Positions 53,430-63,270 of a stretch of DNA of 64,000 nt are shown here, one piece after another. The stretch spans positions 1-64,000 of the forward strand of contig NZ_BSNQ01000001.1 of the NCBI RefSeq assembly GCF_030160075.1, read 5' to 3'. A program made the translations under genes and the position numbers. The stretch is from Dyella lipolytica. GTDB taxonomy: Bacteria; Pseudomonadota; Gammaproteobacteria; Xanthomonadales; Rhodanobacteraceae. Numbering within the stretch: position 1 is the stretch's first letter; every line of letters begins with the position of its first letter. The notes under the pieces are model-generated. The model searched no databases and was not told the DNA's origin. It was given only the letters and a program-made list of their open reading frames with translations.

Positions 53430-55232
53430 ATGACGGCCGCCACCCTATCGCCCCTGCCTGAAGACAAGCAACCCCTGGTCGCACGACTGGTCGAAGGGTT
53501 GGACGTGGATGCCCTGCATTGGCTTTCCGGATATGTCGCCGGCATGGCAGCCCAACGCCAGACAAGCGTGAAAGGCGCGGCCGTCGAGCCCATTGCGCCC
53601 GCGGCGGAAGTCCAAGCGCGGCTCACCGTGGTCTACGGAAGCCAGACCGGCAATGCCAAGCGCCTGGCCGAAGATCTTGGGCGTCGCGTCACCGCAGCCG
53701 GTCTTGCCGTACGCGTCGTGCGTGCGGATGCCTATCCGGTGCGCGAGCTGAAGCAAGAGCGCCTCCTGTATGTGGTCATCAGCACCCAGGGTGACGCGGA
53801 GCCCCCGGATGATGCTCGCGCCTTGGTCGAATTCCTCGGCAGTGCTCGCGCACCAAAACTGGAAGATCTGCGTTACGCCGTGCTAGGCCTGGGCGATTCC
53901 AGCTATCCCCAGTTCTGCGCCATCGGCCGCCAACTCGACGAACGCCTGACGTCGCTCGGTGCACATCGCCTGTTCGCGACGGGCGAGGCGGACGTCGATC
54001 TCGAAACGGTGGCGCAACCGTGGCTGGAGCACGCGTTGCAACAGGCGCGCGAACAGCTGAAAACATCGGCTCCTTCGGCGAAGGTGACACCGTTGCGCAC
54101 CGCACGCAGCAGTCCGATCTGGCATCGCGAGCAACCGTTTGCGGCGCCGCTGCTGCTCAACCAGCGCATCACCGGTCGCGGCAGCGATCGTGACGTACGC
54201 CATCTGGAGCTGTCCCTGGAAGGTTCGGGCCTGCGTTATGCGCCAGGCGATGCGCTCGGCATCTGGCCGACGCAGTCGCCCCCGTTGGTGGATGCAGTGC
54301 TGAAAGCGCTGCAGCTCGAGGGCGATGCGCCAGTGCAAGCGAATGGCGAAGAACACTCGCTACGCATGTGGCTATCCGAACGTCGCGAATTGACGCAGCT
54401 AACGCGTCCATTCTTCGCAGCACATGCCGAGCGCAGCGGCGACGATCATTTGCGCGAACTATTGTCGCCCGCTTCACGCGACGCGCTTTCCCATCTGTTT
54501 TCACGCTGGCAGGTGCTGGATCTCCTGCAACGGCACCCTGCTTCATGGACCGCGGATTCCCTGGTTGCCGCCTTGCGCCCGCTGGCACCGCGCCTGTACT
54601 CGATTGCATCCAGTCAATCCGTAGTCGGCGAGGAAGTGCATCTCACCGTCAGCCACGTCGATTATTCGCTCGACGGCGAAGCACGCTGGGGCGCCGCCAG
54701 TCGCTATCTTGCCGCGCGTGCAGAAGGTGAATCGGCATCCGTTTTCATCGAAGCCAACGAACGCTTCCATCTGCCCAGCGACAACGACCGCGACATCATC
54801 ATGATCGGTCCAGGTACCGGTGTAGCACCGTTTCGCGCTTTTGTGCAGGAACGCGCAGAGCGCGGTGCAAGCGGGCGCAATTGGCTCTTATTCGGCAATC
54901 CGCATTTCTATTCCGACTTCCTGTACCAGGCCGAATGGCAGCAGGCTTTGAAGAGCGGTCAACTGCACCGTCTCGATCTCGCGTTTTCGCGCGATCAAGC
55001 CGACAAAATCTATGTGCAGCATCGTCTGCGCGAACAAGGCAGGCGCGTCTACGACTGGCTCGAAGGCGGTGCACACCTTTACGTCTGCGGCGACGCCAGT
55101 CGCATGGCAAGAGATGTGCACAAAACGTTGATCGCGATCGTCACCGAACACGGCAATCGCACAACAGAAGATGCCGAGGCCTGGTTGAACCAGTTGATCC
55201 AGCAGGGCCGCTACGCCCGCGACGTGTATTGA
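53430..55232 (+). CDS. cysJ: sulfite reductase flavoprotein alpha subunit
   Basis: Carries electrons from NADPH through FAD and FMN to CysI. The 600 residues show a flavodoxin domain ([21 protein letters not shown], 68-88, and [22 protein letters not shown]), the FAD part ([25 protein letters not shown]) and the NADPH part ([40 protein letters not shown]) ending DVY. Cytoplasmic. AGGATGAAGAACC precedes the ATG. First gene of cysJ-cysI-cysH-sat/cysC; 8 bases before cysI. Confidence 0.96.
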   Translation: MTAATLSPLPEDKQPLVARLVEGLDVDALHWLSGYVAGMAAQRQTSVKGAAVEPIAPAAEVQARLTVVYGSQTGNAKRLAEDLGRRVTAAGLAVRVVRADAYPVRELKQERLLYVVISTQGDAEPPDDARALVEFLGSARAPKLEDLRYAVLGLGDSSYPQFCAIGRQLDERLTSLGAHRLFATGEADVDLETVAQPWLEHALQQAREQLKTSAPSAKVTPLRTARSSPIWHREQPFAAPLLLNQRITGRGSDRDVRHLELSLEGSGLRYAPGDALGIWPTQSPPLVDAVLKALQLEGDAPVQANGEEHSLRMWLSERRELTQLTRPFFAAHAERSGDDHLRELLSPASRDALSHLFSRWQVLDLLQRHPASWTADSLVAALRPLAPRLYSIASSQSVVGEEVHLTVSHVDYSLDGEARWGAASRYLAARAEGESASVFIEANERFHLPSDNDRDIIMIGPGTGVAPFRAFVQERAERGASGRNWLLFGNPHFYSDFLYQAEWQQALKSGQLHRLDLAFSRDQADKIYVQHRLREQGRRVYDWLEGGAHLYVCGDASRMARDVHKTLIAIVTEHGNRTTEDAEAWLNQLIQQGRYARDVY

Positions 55233-55240
55233 GACCTGCG

Positions 55241-56938
55241 ATGAGCGACACCACCGTTTCCGAACTCGAGCGCATCAAGGCGAACAGCCGTTTTCTGCGC
55301 GGCACGCTGGCCGAGACCCTGGCCGACCCCGTCACCGGGGCGATCAGCGATGACGACAACAAGCTGCTGAAGTTTCACGGCAGCTACCAGCAGGACGATC
55401 GCGATCTGCGCGATGAGCGTCGCAAGCAAAAACTGGAACCAGCCTATCAGTTCATGGTGCGCGCGCGCCTGGCCGGTGGCGTGCTGAGTCCCTCCCAGTG
55501 GTTGTCGTTCGACCATATCGCACGCACTTGGGCCAATGGCACGCTGCGCATCACCACGCGGCAGACGTTTCAATTGCACGGCGTGTTCAAGCGCGATCTG
55601 AAACGCTCGATCGCCGCGATGAATGACGCGTTGGTCAGCACTATCGCGGCGTGCGGCGATGTGAATCGTAACGTCGTCGCCAGCGCCAACCCGGTTGCCA
55701 CGCCGGCGCACCGTCTGGCTTTCCGCTGGGCGGAACGCCTTTCTGAGCATCTCAAGCCTAAGACACGTGCGTACCACGAGATCTGGCTTGACGAAAAACG
55801 CGTGGCCGGCGGCGAGGAAGAGAGCGAGCCGCTCTATGGCCCCACGTATCTGCCGCGCAAATTCAAGATCGGTGTAGCCGTTCCTCCGACCAACGATGTG
55901 GACGTGTTCGCGCATGACCTCGGCCTGATTGCGATCATCGAACATGGCGAACTGCTCGGCTTTAACGTGGCTATCGGCGGCGGCATGGGTGCGAGTCACG
56001 GCGACCCAAGCACCTATCCCCGACTGGGCAGCGTGATCGGCTTTGTGGTTCCCGAACAACTGCTGCGCACCGCCGAAGGCGTGATCGAAGTACAGCGCGA
56101 TCACGGCGACCGCAAGGAGCGCAAGCATGCGCGATTGAAATACACCATCGATCGCATGGGCTTGCAGGCGTTCAAGGCCGAGCTGGAGCGTCGCATCGGC
56201 TTCGTGCTACAGCCATCGCGAGCTTATCGCTTCGATCACAACGGCGACCGCTACGGCTGGACGGAGGGTGATGATGGACGCTGGCACCTCACCTTGCAGA
56301 TCGAATCGGGGCGCCTCGCCGACTTGCCGGAGCAGCCGCATCTGAGCGGCCTGCGTGCGATCGCCGAAGAGCATCAGGGCGATTTTCGCCTGACGTGCAA
56401 CCAGAACCTGATCATCGCCAACGTTCCAGCCGCACAGCGCTCGCGTATCGATGCGTTGGTGGCCGAATACAAGCTCGATGGTTACCGCCGGCTCAGCGGC
56501 ATCCGCAAGCATGCGATCGCCTGCGTTGCCTTGCCCACCTGTGGGCTGGCGATGGCGGAAAGCGAACGCTACCTGCCGCAACTATTGCCGAAGTTGGAAG
56601 CCTTGCTCGATCGTCACGGATTGCGCGACGAACCCATCGTGCTGCGTCTGTCCGGATGCCCCAACGGATGCTCGCGTCCGTATCTCGGTGAGATTGCCCT
56701 AGTCGGCCGCGCTATCGGGCGCTACGACCTACGGGTAGGCGCTGACTTCGCCGGGCAACGGCTTAACCGCTCGCTGCGGGAAAACATCGACGAGACGGAA
56801 ATTTTGCGTGAGTTGGATGCGCTATTCGACCGCTATGCGGCGGAGCGCACCGAGCAGGAACGCTTCGGCGATTTTCTCGTACGCAGCGGTGTCTTGCCGA
56901 CGGCGCGCCATGCCATCGACGTGGAGGTTTTCGCGTGA
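55241..56938 (+). CDS. cysI: sulfite reductase hemoprotein beta subunit
   Basis: Reduces sulfite to sulfide with siroheme and a [4Fe-4S] cluster. The 565 residues contain the two ferredoxin-like repeats and the cluster cysteines in [14 protein letters not shown] and [15 protein letters not shown], near residues 427-475. [33 protein letters not shown] and the N-terminal [10 protein letters not shown] stretch are family hallmarks. The ATG at 55241 was chosen because it follows cysJ by 8 bases and gives standard length; the open frame begins inside cysJ. Confidence 0.97.
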   Translation: MSDTTVSELERIKANSRFLRGTLAETLADPVTGAISDDDNKLLKFHGSYQQDDRDLRDERRKQKLEPAYQFMVRARLAGGVLSPSQWLSFDHIARTWANGTLRITTRQTFQLHGVFKRDLKRSIAAMNDALVSTIAACGDVNRNVVASANPVATPAHRLAFRWAERLSEHLKPKTRAYHEIWLDEKRVAGGEEESEPLYGPTYLPRKFKIGVAVPPTNDVDVFAHDLGLIAIIEHGELLGFNVAIGGGMGASHGDPSTYPRLGSVIGFVVPEQLLRTAEGVIEVQRDHGDRKERKHARLKYTIDRMGLQAFKAELERRIGFVLQPSRAYRFDHNGDRYGWTEGDDGRWHLTLQIESGRLADLPEQPHLSGLRAIAEEHQGDFRLTCNQNLIIANVPAAQRSRIDALVAEYKLDGYRRLSGIRKHAIACVALPTCGLAMAESERYLPQLLPKLEALLDRHGLRDEPIVLRLSGCPNGCSRPYLGEIALVGRAIGRYDLRVGADFAGQRLNRSLRENIDETEILRELDALFDRYAAERTEQERFGDFLVRSGVLPTARHAIDVEVFA

Positions 56939-57657
56939 ACCTGCCGACGCCCGAAACGGCAGCCCATGATCGGCTCGCTCTCGCCAAGCTCGATGCATGG
57001 CTGCTCGCACTCAGTGCCGAAGAGCGCGTTGATTGGGTGCTAACGCACCTTCCCGGCACTTATGTGCTGTCCTCCAGCTTCGGTGCGCAGTCGGCGGTAT
57101 CCCTGCACTTGCTGACGCAGCGGGTTCCGGCGATTCCCGTGGTGGTGGTGGACACCGGCTATCTGTTTGCGGAGACGTATCGATTTATCGACGAACTGAC
57201 CGCGCGCCTCTCGCTCAACCTGCATATCGTTCGCCCGACGTTGTCGCCGGCTTGGCTGGAAGCGCGTCACGGCGAATTGTGGAAGCAGGGTCGCGAAGGA
57301 CTCGATCACTACAACCGGATCGCCAAGGTGGAACCCATGCAGCATGCGCTGGCCGATCTCGGTGCGGGCACGTGGTTCGCGGGGTTGCGCCGTCAGCAAT
57401 CGCTCAGTCGCGCAGCGACACCGGTGATGGACCATCGTCATGGGCGCTGGAAAGTGCACCCCATCATCGACTGGACCGATCGCGACGTCGGTCTTTATCT
57501 GCGCCGCCACGACCTGCCTTACCACCCGCTATGGGAACAGGGCTATGTCTCGATCGGCGACACGCATACCACGCGCCGCTGGGAACCCGGCATGCGCGAA
57601 GAGGACACCCGCTTTTTCGGCATCAAGCGCGAATGCGGATTGCACTTGGACGTCTGA
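56935..57657 (+). CDS. cysH: phosphoadenylyl-sulfate reductase
   Basis: Reduces PAPS to sulfite using thioredoxin. The 240 residues have the PAPS-binding [16 protein letters not shown] loop, [20 protein letters not shown], and the catalytic ECGLH near the C-terminus (C234). It lacks the CCxxRKxxPL cysteine pairs that bind [4Fe-4S] in APS reductases, so it is the PAPS type, matching the APS kinase next door. Start is GTG 56935, overlapping the cysI stop by 4 bases. Confidence 0.95.
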   Translation: MNLPTPETAAHDRLALAKLDAWLLALSAEERVDWVLTHLPGTYVLSSSFGAQSAVSLHLLTQRVPAIPVVVVDTGYLFAETYRFIDELTARLSLNLHIVRPTLSPAWLEARHGELWKQGREGLDHYNRIAKVEPMQHALADLGAGTWFAGLRRQQSLSRAATPVMDHRHGRWKVHPIIDWTDRDVGLYLRRHDLPYHPLWEQGYVSIGDTHTTRRWEPGMREEDTRFFGIKRECGLHLDV

Positions 57658-57708
57658 ACACCCGCCGTTGACAACATCCAAATAAGAAAGCCCCGATAAG
57701 GAAAAACC

Positions 57709-59454
57709 ATGAAAGCCGTTGCCGCCGAGATCGCCTCGGCCGAACTCGATGCACTGGTGCCGCCCCATGGCGGCGTGCTGCGCGAACTTTACCTGCCATC
57801 CGCGGAAGCCGAGGCGCTCAAGCGCCGTAGTGCCTCGCTTCCGCAGTGGACACTCAATCAACGCCAGCTATGCGATCTGGAACTGCTGCTCAACGGCGGT
57901 TTCTCCCCTTTACAAGGTTTCCTAGGCCGTACCGATTACGATCGTGTCGTGTCGGAGATGCGGCTCGCCGACGGTACTTTGTGGCCGATACCGATCACGC
58001 TGGACGTGGATGAAGCTTTCGCGGCAAGCCTTGCCGACGGCGCGCAGATCAGCCTCAACGACATTCAGGGCACACCGTTGGCGGTGCTCACGGTGGAGGA
58101 CGTCTATTTTCCCGACCGCATTGCGGAAGCGCGATCGGTGTTCGGCACGACCGACCGCACCCATCCCGGCGTCGCTGAACTGCTGGACCGCACCGGACCG
58201 GTGTATCTCGGCGGGCGCCTGCAGGGTATCCAGCAACCGTCGCACTATGACTTCACCGCTCTACGCCATAGTCCGCGTCACTTGCGCGAATGGTTTCGCC
58301 AGCACGGGTGGCATCGCATCGTGGCGTTCCAGACCCGCAATCCGATGCATCGTGCACACCGCGAACTGACCTTGCGAGCCGCCGAAAAGGTCGGCGCGAA
58401 GTTGCTGATCCAACCCTCGGTCGGACGCACCAAGCCTGGCGACGTCGATCACTATACGCGCGTGCGCTGCTACCGCGAGTTGCTTGCACATTACCCGCCG
58501 GATCACGCCACGCTTTCGCTGTTGCCGCTGGCGATGCGCATGGGCGGTCCGCGCGAAGCGCTCTGGCACGCGATCATCCGCAAGAACTATGGTGCCAGTC
58601 ATTTCATTGTCGGCCGCGATCATGCCGGTCCCGGCAAGGACGCGGAGGGCAAGCCCTTCTACGACCCGTATGCCGCGCAGCATCTGTTGGCCGAGCACGA
58701 ACAAGAATTGGGCATTCAGATCGTGCCATTTCCCGCCATGGTCTACGCGGCGAATCGCGATACCTATTTGCCGCAGACCGAAGTGGCTGCGCAGGACGAA
58801 GTGCGCGATATCTCCGGTACCGAGCTGAGGCGTCGACTGCACAACGGTGAAGCGATCCCGGAATGGTTCACCTTTCCCGAAGTGGTAAAGATTCTGCGCG
58901 AACGGCACCCGGCAAACGCGCCGCAAGGTTATGCGCTGTTTTTCACTGGCCTCTCTGGGTCGGGCAAATCCACGCTTGCGCAAGCCGTGCTGGCGCGACT
59001 GCTGGAAACGGGCAGCCGGCCAGTGACAGTACTGGATGGCGATGAAGTCAGGCGGCATCTATCCAAAGGACTGGGTTTTTCACGCGAGGATCGCGACGCC
59101 AACATCACGCGCATTGGTTATGTCGCCAGTGAAGTCATCCGTCATGGCGGCATTGCAATCTGCGCGCCGATCGCGCCCTACGCAGGTGCGCGCGCCGAAG
59201 CGCGCCAGCTGGTGCAGGCGCATGGGCGCTTTGTAGAGATCCATGTTTCCACGCCACTGGAAGTGTGTGAGTCGCGCGACCGCAAAGGGCTTTATGCCGC
59301 GGCACGCGCGGGCAAGATCAAAGGCTTTACCGGCATCGACGATCCATACGAAATACCCGCATCTCCCGAATTGCGTGTCGATACGAGCCAAGTCACGGTG
59401 AGTGAGGCGGCGGATCGTGTGTTCGCGTGGCTTCGCAACGAGGGTTTGGCCTGA
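57709..59454 (+). CDS. ATP sulfurylase/APS kinase fusion
   Basis: A 581-residue two-domain enzyme. Residues 1-400 are homo-oligomeric ATP sulfurylase (Sat/Met3 type), with QTRNPMHRAHRELTLRA (208-224), GRTKPGDVDHYTRVRCYRELL, MRMGGPREALWHAIIRKNYG and GRDHAGPGKD. Residues about 405-581 are APS kinase with P-loop FTGLSGSGKST (about 412-422), DGDEVRRHLSKGLGFSREDRDANITRIGYVA and FTGIDDPYEIP. It makes APS and then PAPS for CysH. No heterodimeric CysD/CysN genes are in the window. It follows cysH after 51 bases with AAGGAAAAACC before the ATG. Confidence 0.95.
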   Translation: MKAVAAEIASAELDALVPPHGGVLRELYLPSAEAEALKRRSASLPQWTLNQRQLCDLELLLNGGFSPLQGFLGRTDYDRVVSEMRLADGTLWPIPITLDVDEAFAASLADGAQISLNDIQGTPLAVLTVEDVYFPDRIAEARSVFGTTDRTHPGVAELLDRTGPVYLGGRLQGIQQPSHYDFTALRHSPRHLREWFRQHGWHRIVAFQTRNPMHRAHRELTLRAAEKVGAKLLIQPSVGRTKPGDVDHYTRVRCYRELLAHYPPDHATLSLLPLAMRMGGPREALWHAIIRKNYGASHFIVGRDHAGPGKDAEGKPFYDPYAAQHLLAEHEQELGIQIVPFPAMVYAANRDTYLPQTEVAAQDEVRDISGTELRRRLHNGEAIPEWFTFPEVVKILRERHPANAPQGYALFFTGLSGSGKSTLAQAVLARLLETGSRPVTVLDGDEVRRHLSKGLGFSREDRDANITRIGYVASEVIRHGGIAICAPIAPYAGARAEARQLVQAHGRFVEIHVSTPLEVCESRDRKGLYAAARAGKIKGFTGIDDPYEIPASPELRVDTSQVTVSEAADRVFAWLRNEGLA

Positions 59455-59456
59455 CA

Positions 59457-59640
59457 CTTCTTCAGCCCCTCTCCCTTCGGACGCGGGGAGGGGCCATGGA
59501 TGGCCCCGCTTTGAGGAGCGAGGAAGAGGGGTTGGGGTGAGGGTGCGGGACTTGCGTAAAAATCCAATAAGCCGCTCCGTCCGAACCCTCATCCGCCTGT
59601 CGGCACCTTCTCCCGGAGGGAGAAGGGTTTTACTGCGCAA
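59457..59640. repeat. dispersed intergenic repeat, copy B
   Basis: Occupies the gap between the sat/cysC and cysB genes. Parts in order: CCCCTCTCCC/GGGGAGGGG stem, GGGGCCATGGATGGCCCC stem, CTTTGAGGAGCGAGGA, variable middle, and the final CCTTCTCCC-gga-GGGAGAAGG stem (59606-59626), followed on the plus strand by GTTTT, so it may also terminate transcription. Matches copy A at 42601-42788. Confidence 0.8.
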
Positions 59641-59670
59641 CTGCAAGGACAACTTAAAGATTTCGGACAG

Positions 59671-60678
59671 CTACGCTGCGCGCGTGGCCGCGCGGCGAAG
59701 CCCGCGCTGCTGCAACTCGCTCCACAACGGCGGCGCAGGCCAATGTGCCTCGGCATGTCCTGCAACGACGCGACGTAGTTCCGCCTCATCGATCTGCGGC
59801 GCCACCAGCCGCGCGAATTGCGCCACGTAACTGCGCAATACGTGATCGCGGCGCAGCACCAGCCAGCTGGTGCACACAGGCAGCAAATCGTCGATATCGA
59901 GGGTGACCAGCTCGCGCGAATCGGTCGCACCGATAGCCATCTCGGCCAGGATGCCCACACCAAGACCGGCCAGCACATAGGTCTTGATCAGATCCGCATC
60001 GGCGGAGGTGCAGGCGATGCGCGGCGTGAGTTCGGCTGTGGCGAAGGCACGACGCAATGACGACTCAGGCTGCAGCGAAGACTCGTAGCTGACCAAGGGA
60101 TAGTCGGCCAGATCATGGATACGCAGGGGGCGGCCGAGCTTCGCCAGCGGATGGCCATGCGGCACGACCGCGCGACGGAACCAGCGGAACAGTGGCACCG
60201 CGATGCCACCCTCCGGCGGCTGACCGCTGGTGCTGACGATAACCAGGTCCACTTCGCCACTCTCGAACAGGCTGATGATGCGCCCCTCGCCCTGCGGACG
60301 AATGTGCACACCGAGATCCGGGTATTGCTGCTTCAACCGCGCGATCGCTTCCGGCAGCACGAAGCGCGCCTGGGTATGCGTGGTGGCCAGCGACAGTTCG
60401 CCGTGTGCTTCTTCACGCAGGTTGGCGGCCAGGGCACGGATGTTGCGCGCCTCGTGCAGGATGCTTCGTGCCCGCTCCAGCACCTGTCCGCCGGCTGGCG
60501 TGACGGCGTCCAGGCTCTTGCCGCGACGGGTGAACACCTGGAACCCCAACTCGCCCTCCAGCTGCTTGAGCTGCTTGCTGATACCGGACTGGGTGGCGTG
60601 CACGTTGTCGGCGGCCAAGGTGATGTTGAGGCCGGCGTCGGCGATGGCGACGATGTAGCGAAGCTGCGTGAGGGTCAT
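59671..60678 (-). CDS. cysB: CysB-type LysR regulator
   Basis: A 335-residue LysR-family activator of sulfur assimilation. It begins MTLTQLRYIVAIADAGLNITLAADNVHATQSGISKQLKQLEGELGFQVFTRRGKSL; the ITLAADNVHATQSGISKQ form is characteristic of CysB/Cbl. The effector domain (TTHTQARFVLPEAIARLKQQYPDLGVHI, IVSTSGQPPEGGIAVPLFRW) would bind N-acetylserine or sulfate in relatives. ATG 60678 has GGAG 8 bases upstream. It lies inside the regulon it probably controls and diverges from cysG. Confidence 0.93.
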   Translation of the reverse strand: MTLTQLRYIVAIADAGLNITLAADNVHATQSGISKQLKQLEGELGFQVFTRRGKSLDAVTPAGGQVLERARSILHEARNIRALAANLREEAHGELSLATTHTQARFVLPEAIARLKQQYPDLGVHIRPQGEGRIISLFESGEVDLVIVSTSGQPPEGGIAVPLFRWFRRAVVPHGHPLAKLGRPLRIHDLADYPLVSYESSLQPESSLRRAFATAELTPRIACTSADADLIKTYVLAGLGVGILAEMAIGATDSRELVTLDIDDLLPVCTSWLVLRRDHVLRSYVAQFARLVAPQIDEAELRRVVAGHAEAHWPAPPLWSELQQRGLRRAATRAA

Positions 60679-60827
60679 GAGATCGGCTCCAGGATGGATC
60701 GCGTGCAGGGCTGTGCGTTGCGCATGGCACAGCACATACAGCTCACGGACCACCCTGGATGGCGTTTCATCACGGTCTCCACTCCGGCCCTATACCGGAT
60801 GTCGATCGACATTAACACAGCGTTATT

Positions 60828-60845
60828 TGGACGTCTATACATCTA
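60828..60845. promoter_or_regulatory. sulfur-operon motif, cysB/cysG copy
   Basis: TGGACGTCTATACATCTA, identical to the porin/cysJ copy in its first 13 bases. It lies 150 bases before cysB and 127 before cysG, in their divergent region. A 10-base palindrome GTCGATCGAC lies just to the left at 60801-60810. The rest of 60679-60972 shows no gene. Confidence 0.58.
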
Positions 60846-60972
60846 TCAGTCTCTGAATTTCTGATGTCATGGCTATGCCATCCAGGCATATCGTCGGTCC
60901 AAGCAGCCATTTCCGCGCTATGCCAGCCGGCGTTAGCGTGATTGACCACTTCCGTAGCGCGGATCCGACATC

Positions 60973-62412
60973 ATGCAGCTGTACCCGCTTTTCGCCGATC
61001 TGACCGACCGCCCCGTGCTGGTGGTGGGCGGCGGCGACGTCGCAGCCCGGAAAGTCGCGATGTTGTTGCGGGCCGGCGCCAAGGTAACGGTGGGTGCGCC
61101 GATGCTGGGGCCGGAGCTGCGCGAGATCGCGCGGCGAGGCCGCGTCGCTTATCGCGCCGGTGCGTATCAATCCAGCTGGCTCGATGGTGTCTGGCTGGTG
61201 ATTGCCGCGACCCGTTCGCGCCCGCTGAATGCCCGCATCGCCGCGGATGGCCATGTTCGGCAGCGCCTGGTGAATGTCGTAGACGACCCCGCGCTTTCGA
61301 GCTTTCAGGTTCCCGCAGTCATCGACCGCTCGCCCTTGCTGGTCGCAATTTCCAGCAGCGGTGCGGCGCCTGTGCTGGCGCGTCGCCTACGTGAACGGAT
61401 CGAGAGTCTCATCGATCCCGCGCTGGCGCCCTTGCTGCAATTGGCACAGCGTTACCGGGCTCGCATCCGTGCCCGTTATGCGGATCTCGGTTCACGTCGC
61501 CGCTTCTATGACTGGCTGCATGACGGCCCGGTGACTGCACTACTTCGTGCGTCGCATCCATTGCGCGCGGAAAAGCAATTGATCGCTGCGCTGTCGGAGA
61601 ACAGCGAACCGACGTCGCAGGGCTCAGTGGTGCTGGTCGGCGCCGGTCCTGGCGATCCAGGCTTGCTGACGCTGCGCGCTTTGCGCGCGCTCAACGAAGC
61701 CGATGTGATCTTGCACGACGAACTAATCAGTCCACAGGTGCTCGACCTTGCACGCCGCGATGCTGTGCAGATCGCCGTAGGCAAGCGTGGCGGTGGTATT
61801 CACACGGCGCAGGATACGATCCATCTCTTGCTGCTCGAACATGCGCAAGCCGGACGATGCGTGGTGCGCCTCAAAGGCGGCGATCCGTTCGTGTTCGGTC
61901 GCGGCGGCGAGGAACTCGAGTATCTACGCGCGCACGGCATCGCCTACGAAGTCGTGCCTGGCATTACCGCTGCTCTCGCCTGTGCCGCGTACAGCGGCGT
62001 GCCGCTGACGCATCGCGATCATGCACAGTCGGTGCGGCTGGTCACTGCACACTGCCAGCATTCGTTCAACACGCTGGACTGGGCCGAGCTGGCACGCGAG
62101 CGGCAAACTTTGGCCGTCTATATGGGCGTGAGCAAACTCGACGAACTGACCCGGCAGCTGCTGGCACACGGACGCGCGGCCGACACACCTTTTGCATTGA
62201 TCGAGAACGGTTCGCTACCCAGTCAGCGCACGCTTACCGGCACGCTTGGCGATCTGCCGGCCCTCGCCGCACAACATGCGATTCGTGCTCCAGCGCTACT
62301 CATTCTGGGCGAAGTGGCCGCATCGGCTGCCGCCTCGCATTGGTATGGCGAACTGCTCGACCTCCCTACACGCCACCCGGTCACAGCAAACGCCCTGGCC
62401 GACGCGGCATGA
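60973..62412 (+). CDS. cysG: siroheme synthase (trifunctional)
   Basis: Makes siroheme for CysI from uroporphyrinogen III. The N-terminal third is the dehydrogenase/ferrochelatase ([59 protein letters not shown]). The C-terminal half is the SAM methyltransferase ([78 protein letters not shown]). The 479 residues agree with the E. coli enzyme. It is the first gene right of cysB and lies 28 bases before the peroxiredoxin gene. Confidence 0.95.
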   Translation: MQLYPLFADLTDRPVLVVGGGDVAARKVAMLLRAGAKVTVGAPMLGPELREIARRGRVAYRAGAYQSSWLDGVWLVIAATRSRPLNARIAADGHVRQRLVNVVDDPALSSFQVPAVIDRSPLLVAISSSGAAPVLARRLRERIESLIDPALAPLLQLAQRYRARIRARYADLGSRRRFYDWLHDGPVTALLRASHPLRAEKQLIAALSENSEPTSQGSVVLVGAGPGDPGLLTLRALRALNEADVILHDELISPQVLDLARRDAVQIAVGKRGGGIHTAQDTIHLLLLEHAQAGRCVVRLKGGDPFVFGRGGEELEYLRAHGIAYEVVPGITAALACAAYSGVPLTHRDHAQSVRLVTAHCQHSFNTLDWAELARERQTLAVYMGVSKLDELTRQLLAHGRAADTPFALIENGSLPSQRTLTGTLGDLPALAAQHAIRAPALLILGEVAASAAASHWYGELLDLPTRHPVTANALADAA

Positions 62413-62440
62413 CCCGCTCCACCCGTTGACGGAGACCACC

Positions 62441-63082
62441 ATGAGCTTGCAATTGGGCGAAATCGCCCCCGACTTCACTCTCGATTCCACCCAAGGCCCG
62501 ATCCAGCTGCACGATTACATTGGCGATCACTGGCTGGTGTTCTTCTCGCATCCCAAGGATTTCACGCCGGTCTGCACTACCGAGTTGGGCGCGTTCGCTC
62601 GTCGCAAGGCGGAGTTCGACCAACGCAAGACGCGACTGCTCGGTCTGTCGGTCGATCCGGTCAGTGAGCACCAGGCATGGATCAAGGATGTCGAAGACGT
62701 CGGCGGCACGGCGGTGAACTATCCGATCCTCGCCGATCCGGAGCTGGCGGTGGCCAAGCTCTACGGCATGTTCCACCCGAAGGCCGATCCCAAGGTCACG
62801 GTGCGCTCGGTGTTCATCGTCGATCCGCAGAAGAAAGTACGCCTTACCCTCACCTATCCGCCGAGCGCCGGCCGCAACCTGGACGAGATTCTGCGCGTGC
62901 TCGACTCGCTGCAGCTGACCGATGGCCGCAAGCTAACCACACCGGTCGACTGGCGGCCGGGCGACGAGGTGATCATCGCACCGTCGGTCTCCAACGAAGA
63001 CGCCAAACAGTTGTTCCCGGAGGGCTGGCGCACCTTGAAACCGTACCTCCGTTTATTACGGTTCAGTCATACACAGCATTGA
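62441..63082 (+). CDS. 1-Cys peroxiredoxin (Prx6 type)
   Basis: A 213-residue cytoplasmic peroxidase. The peroxidatic cysteine is C45 in DFTPVCTTELG, and the long C-terminal extension (GRKLTTPVDWRPGDEVIIAPSVSNEDAKQLFPEG) marks the Prx6 branch, which lacks a resolving cysteine. It reduces H2O2 or organic peroxides. It follows cysG by 28 bases with GGAG before the ATG, so it is probably co-expressed with sulfur genes, giving a link between sulfur limitation and oxidative stress (inference). Confidence 0.94.
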   Translation: MSLQLGEIAPDFTLDSTQGPIQLHDYIGDHWLVFFSHPKDFTPVCTTELGAFARRKAEFDQRKTRLLGLSVDPVSEHQAWIKDVEDVGGTAVNYPILADPELAVAKLYGMFHPKADPKVTVRSVFIVDPQKKVRLTLTYPPSAGRNLDEILRVLDSLQLTDGRKLTTPVDWRPGDEVIIAPSVSNEDAKQLFPEGWRTLKPYLRLLRFSHTQH

Positions 63083-63106
63083 CGGCATTGACGCCATGCT
63101 CGGCAG

Positions 63107-63141
63107 AACGGGCCAGAAGCCGCGCGCATCCGCCCGTTTTT
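63107..63141 (+). terminator. probable terminator of the cysG-prx transcript
   Basis: 7-bp arms AACGGGC/GCCCGTT with a GC-rich loop of 18 bases, followed by TTT, 25 bases after the peroxiredoxin stop. Confidence 0.55.
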
Positions 63142-63270
63142 CCGTTAAATGTCCGGGAGTTAGGCGAAGCATGGCCTGAACCCGCCTTAACGCGAACGGG
63201 ATGTCGGACAACGGATTAATGTCAGTCGCGTTACAGTCCGCATCCCCTGCCAAGACAGGCGCCGGACTGC

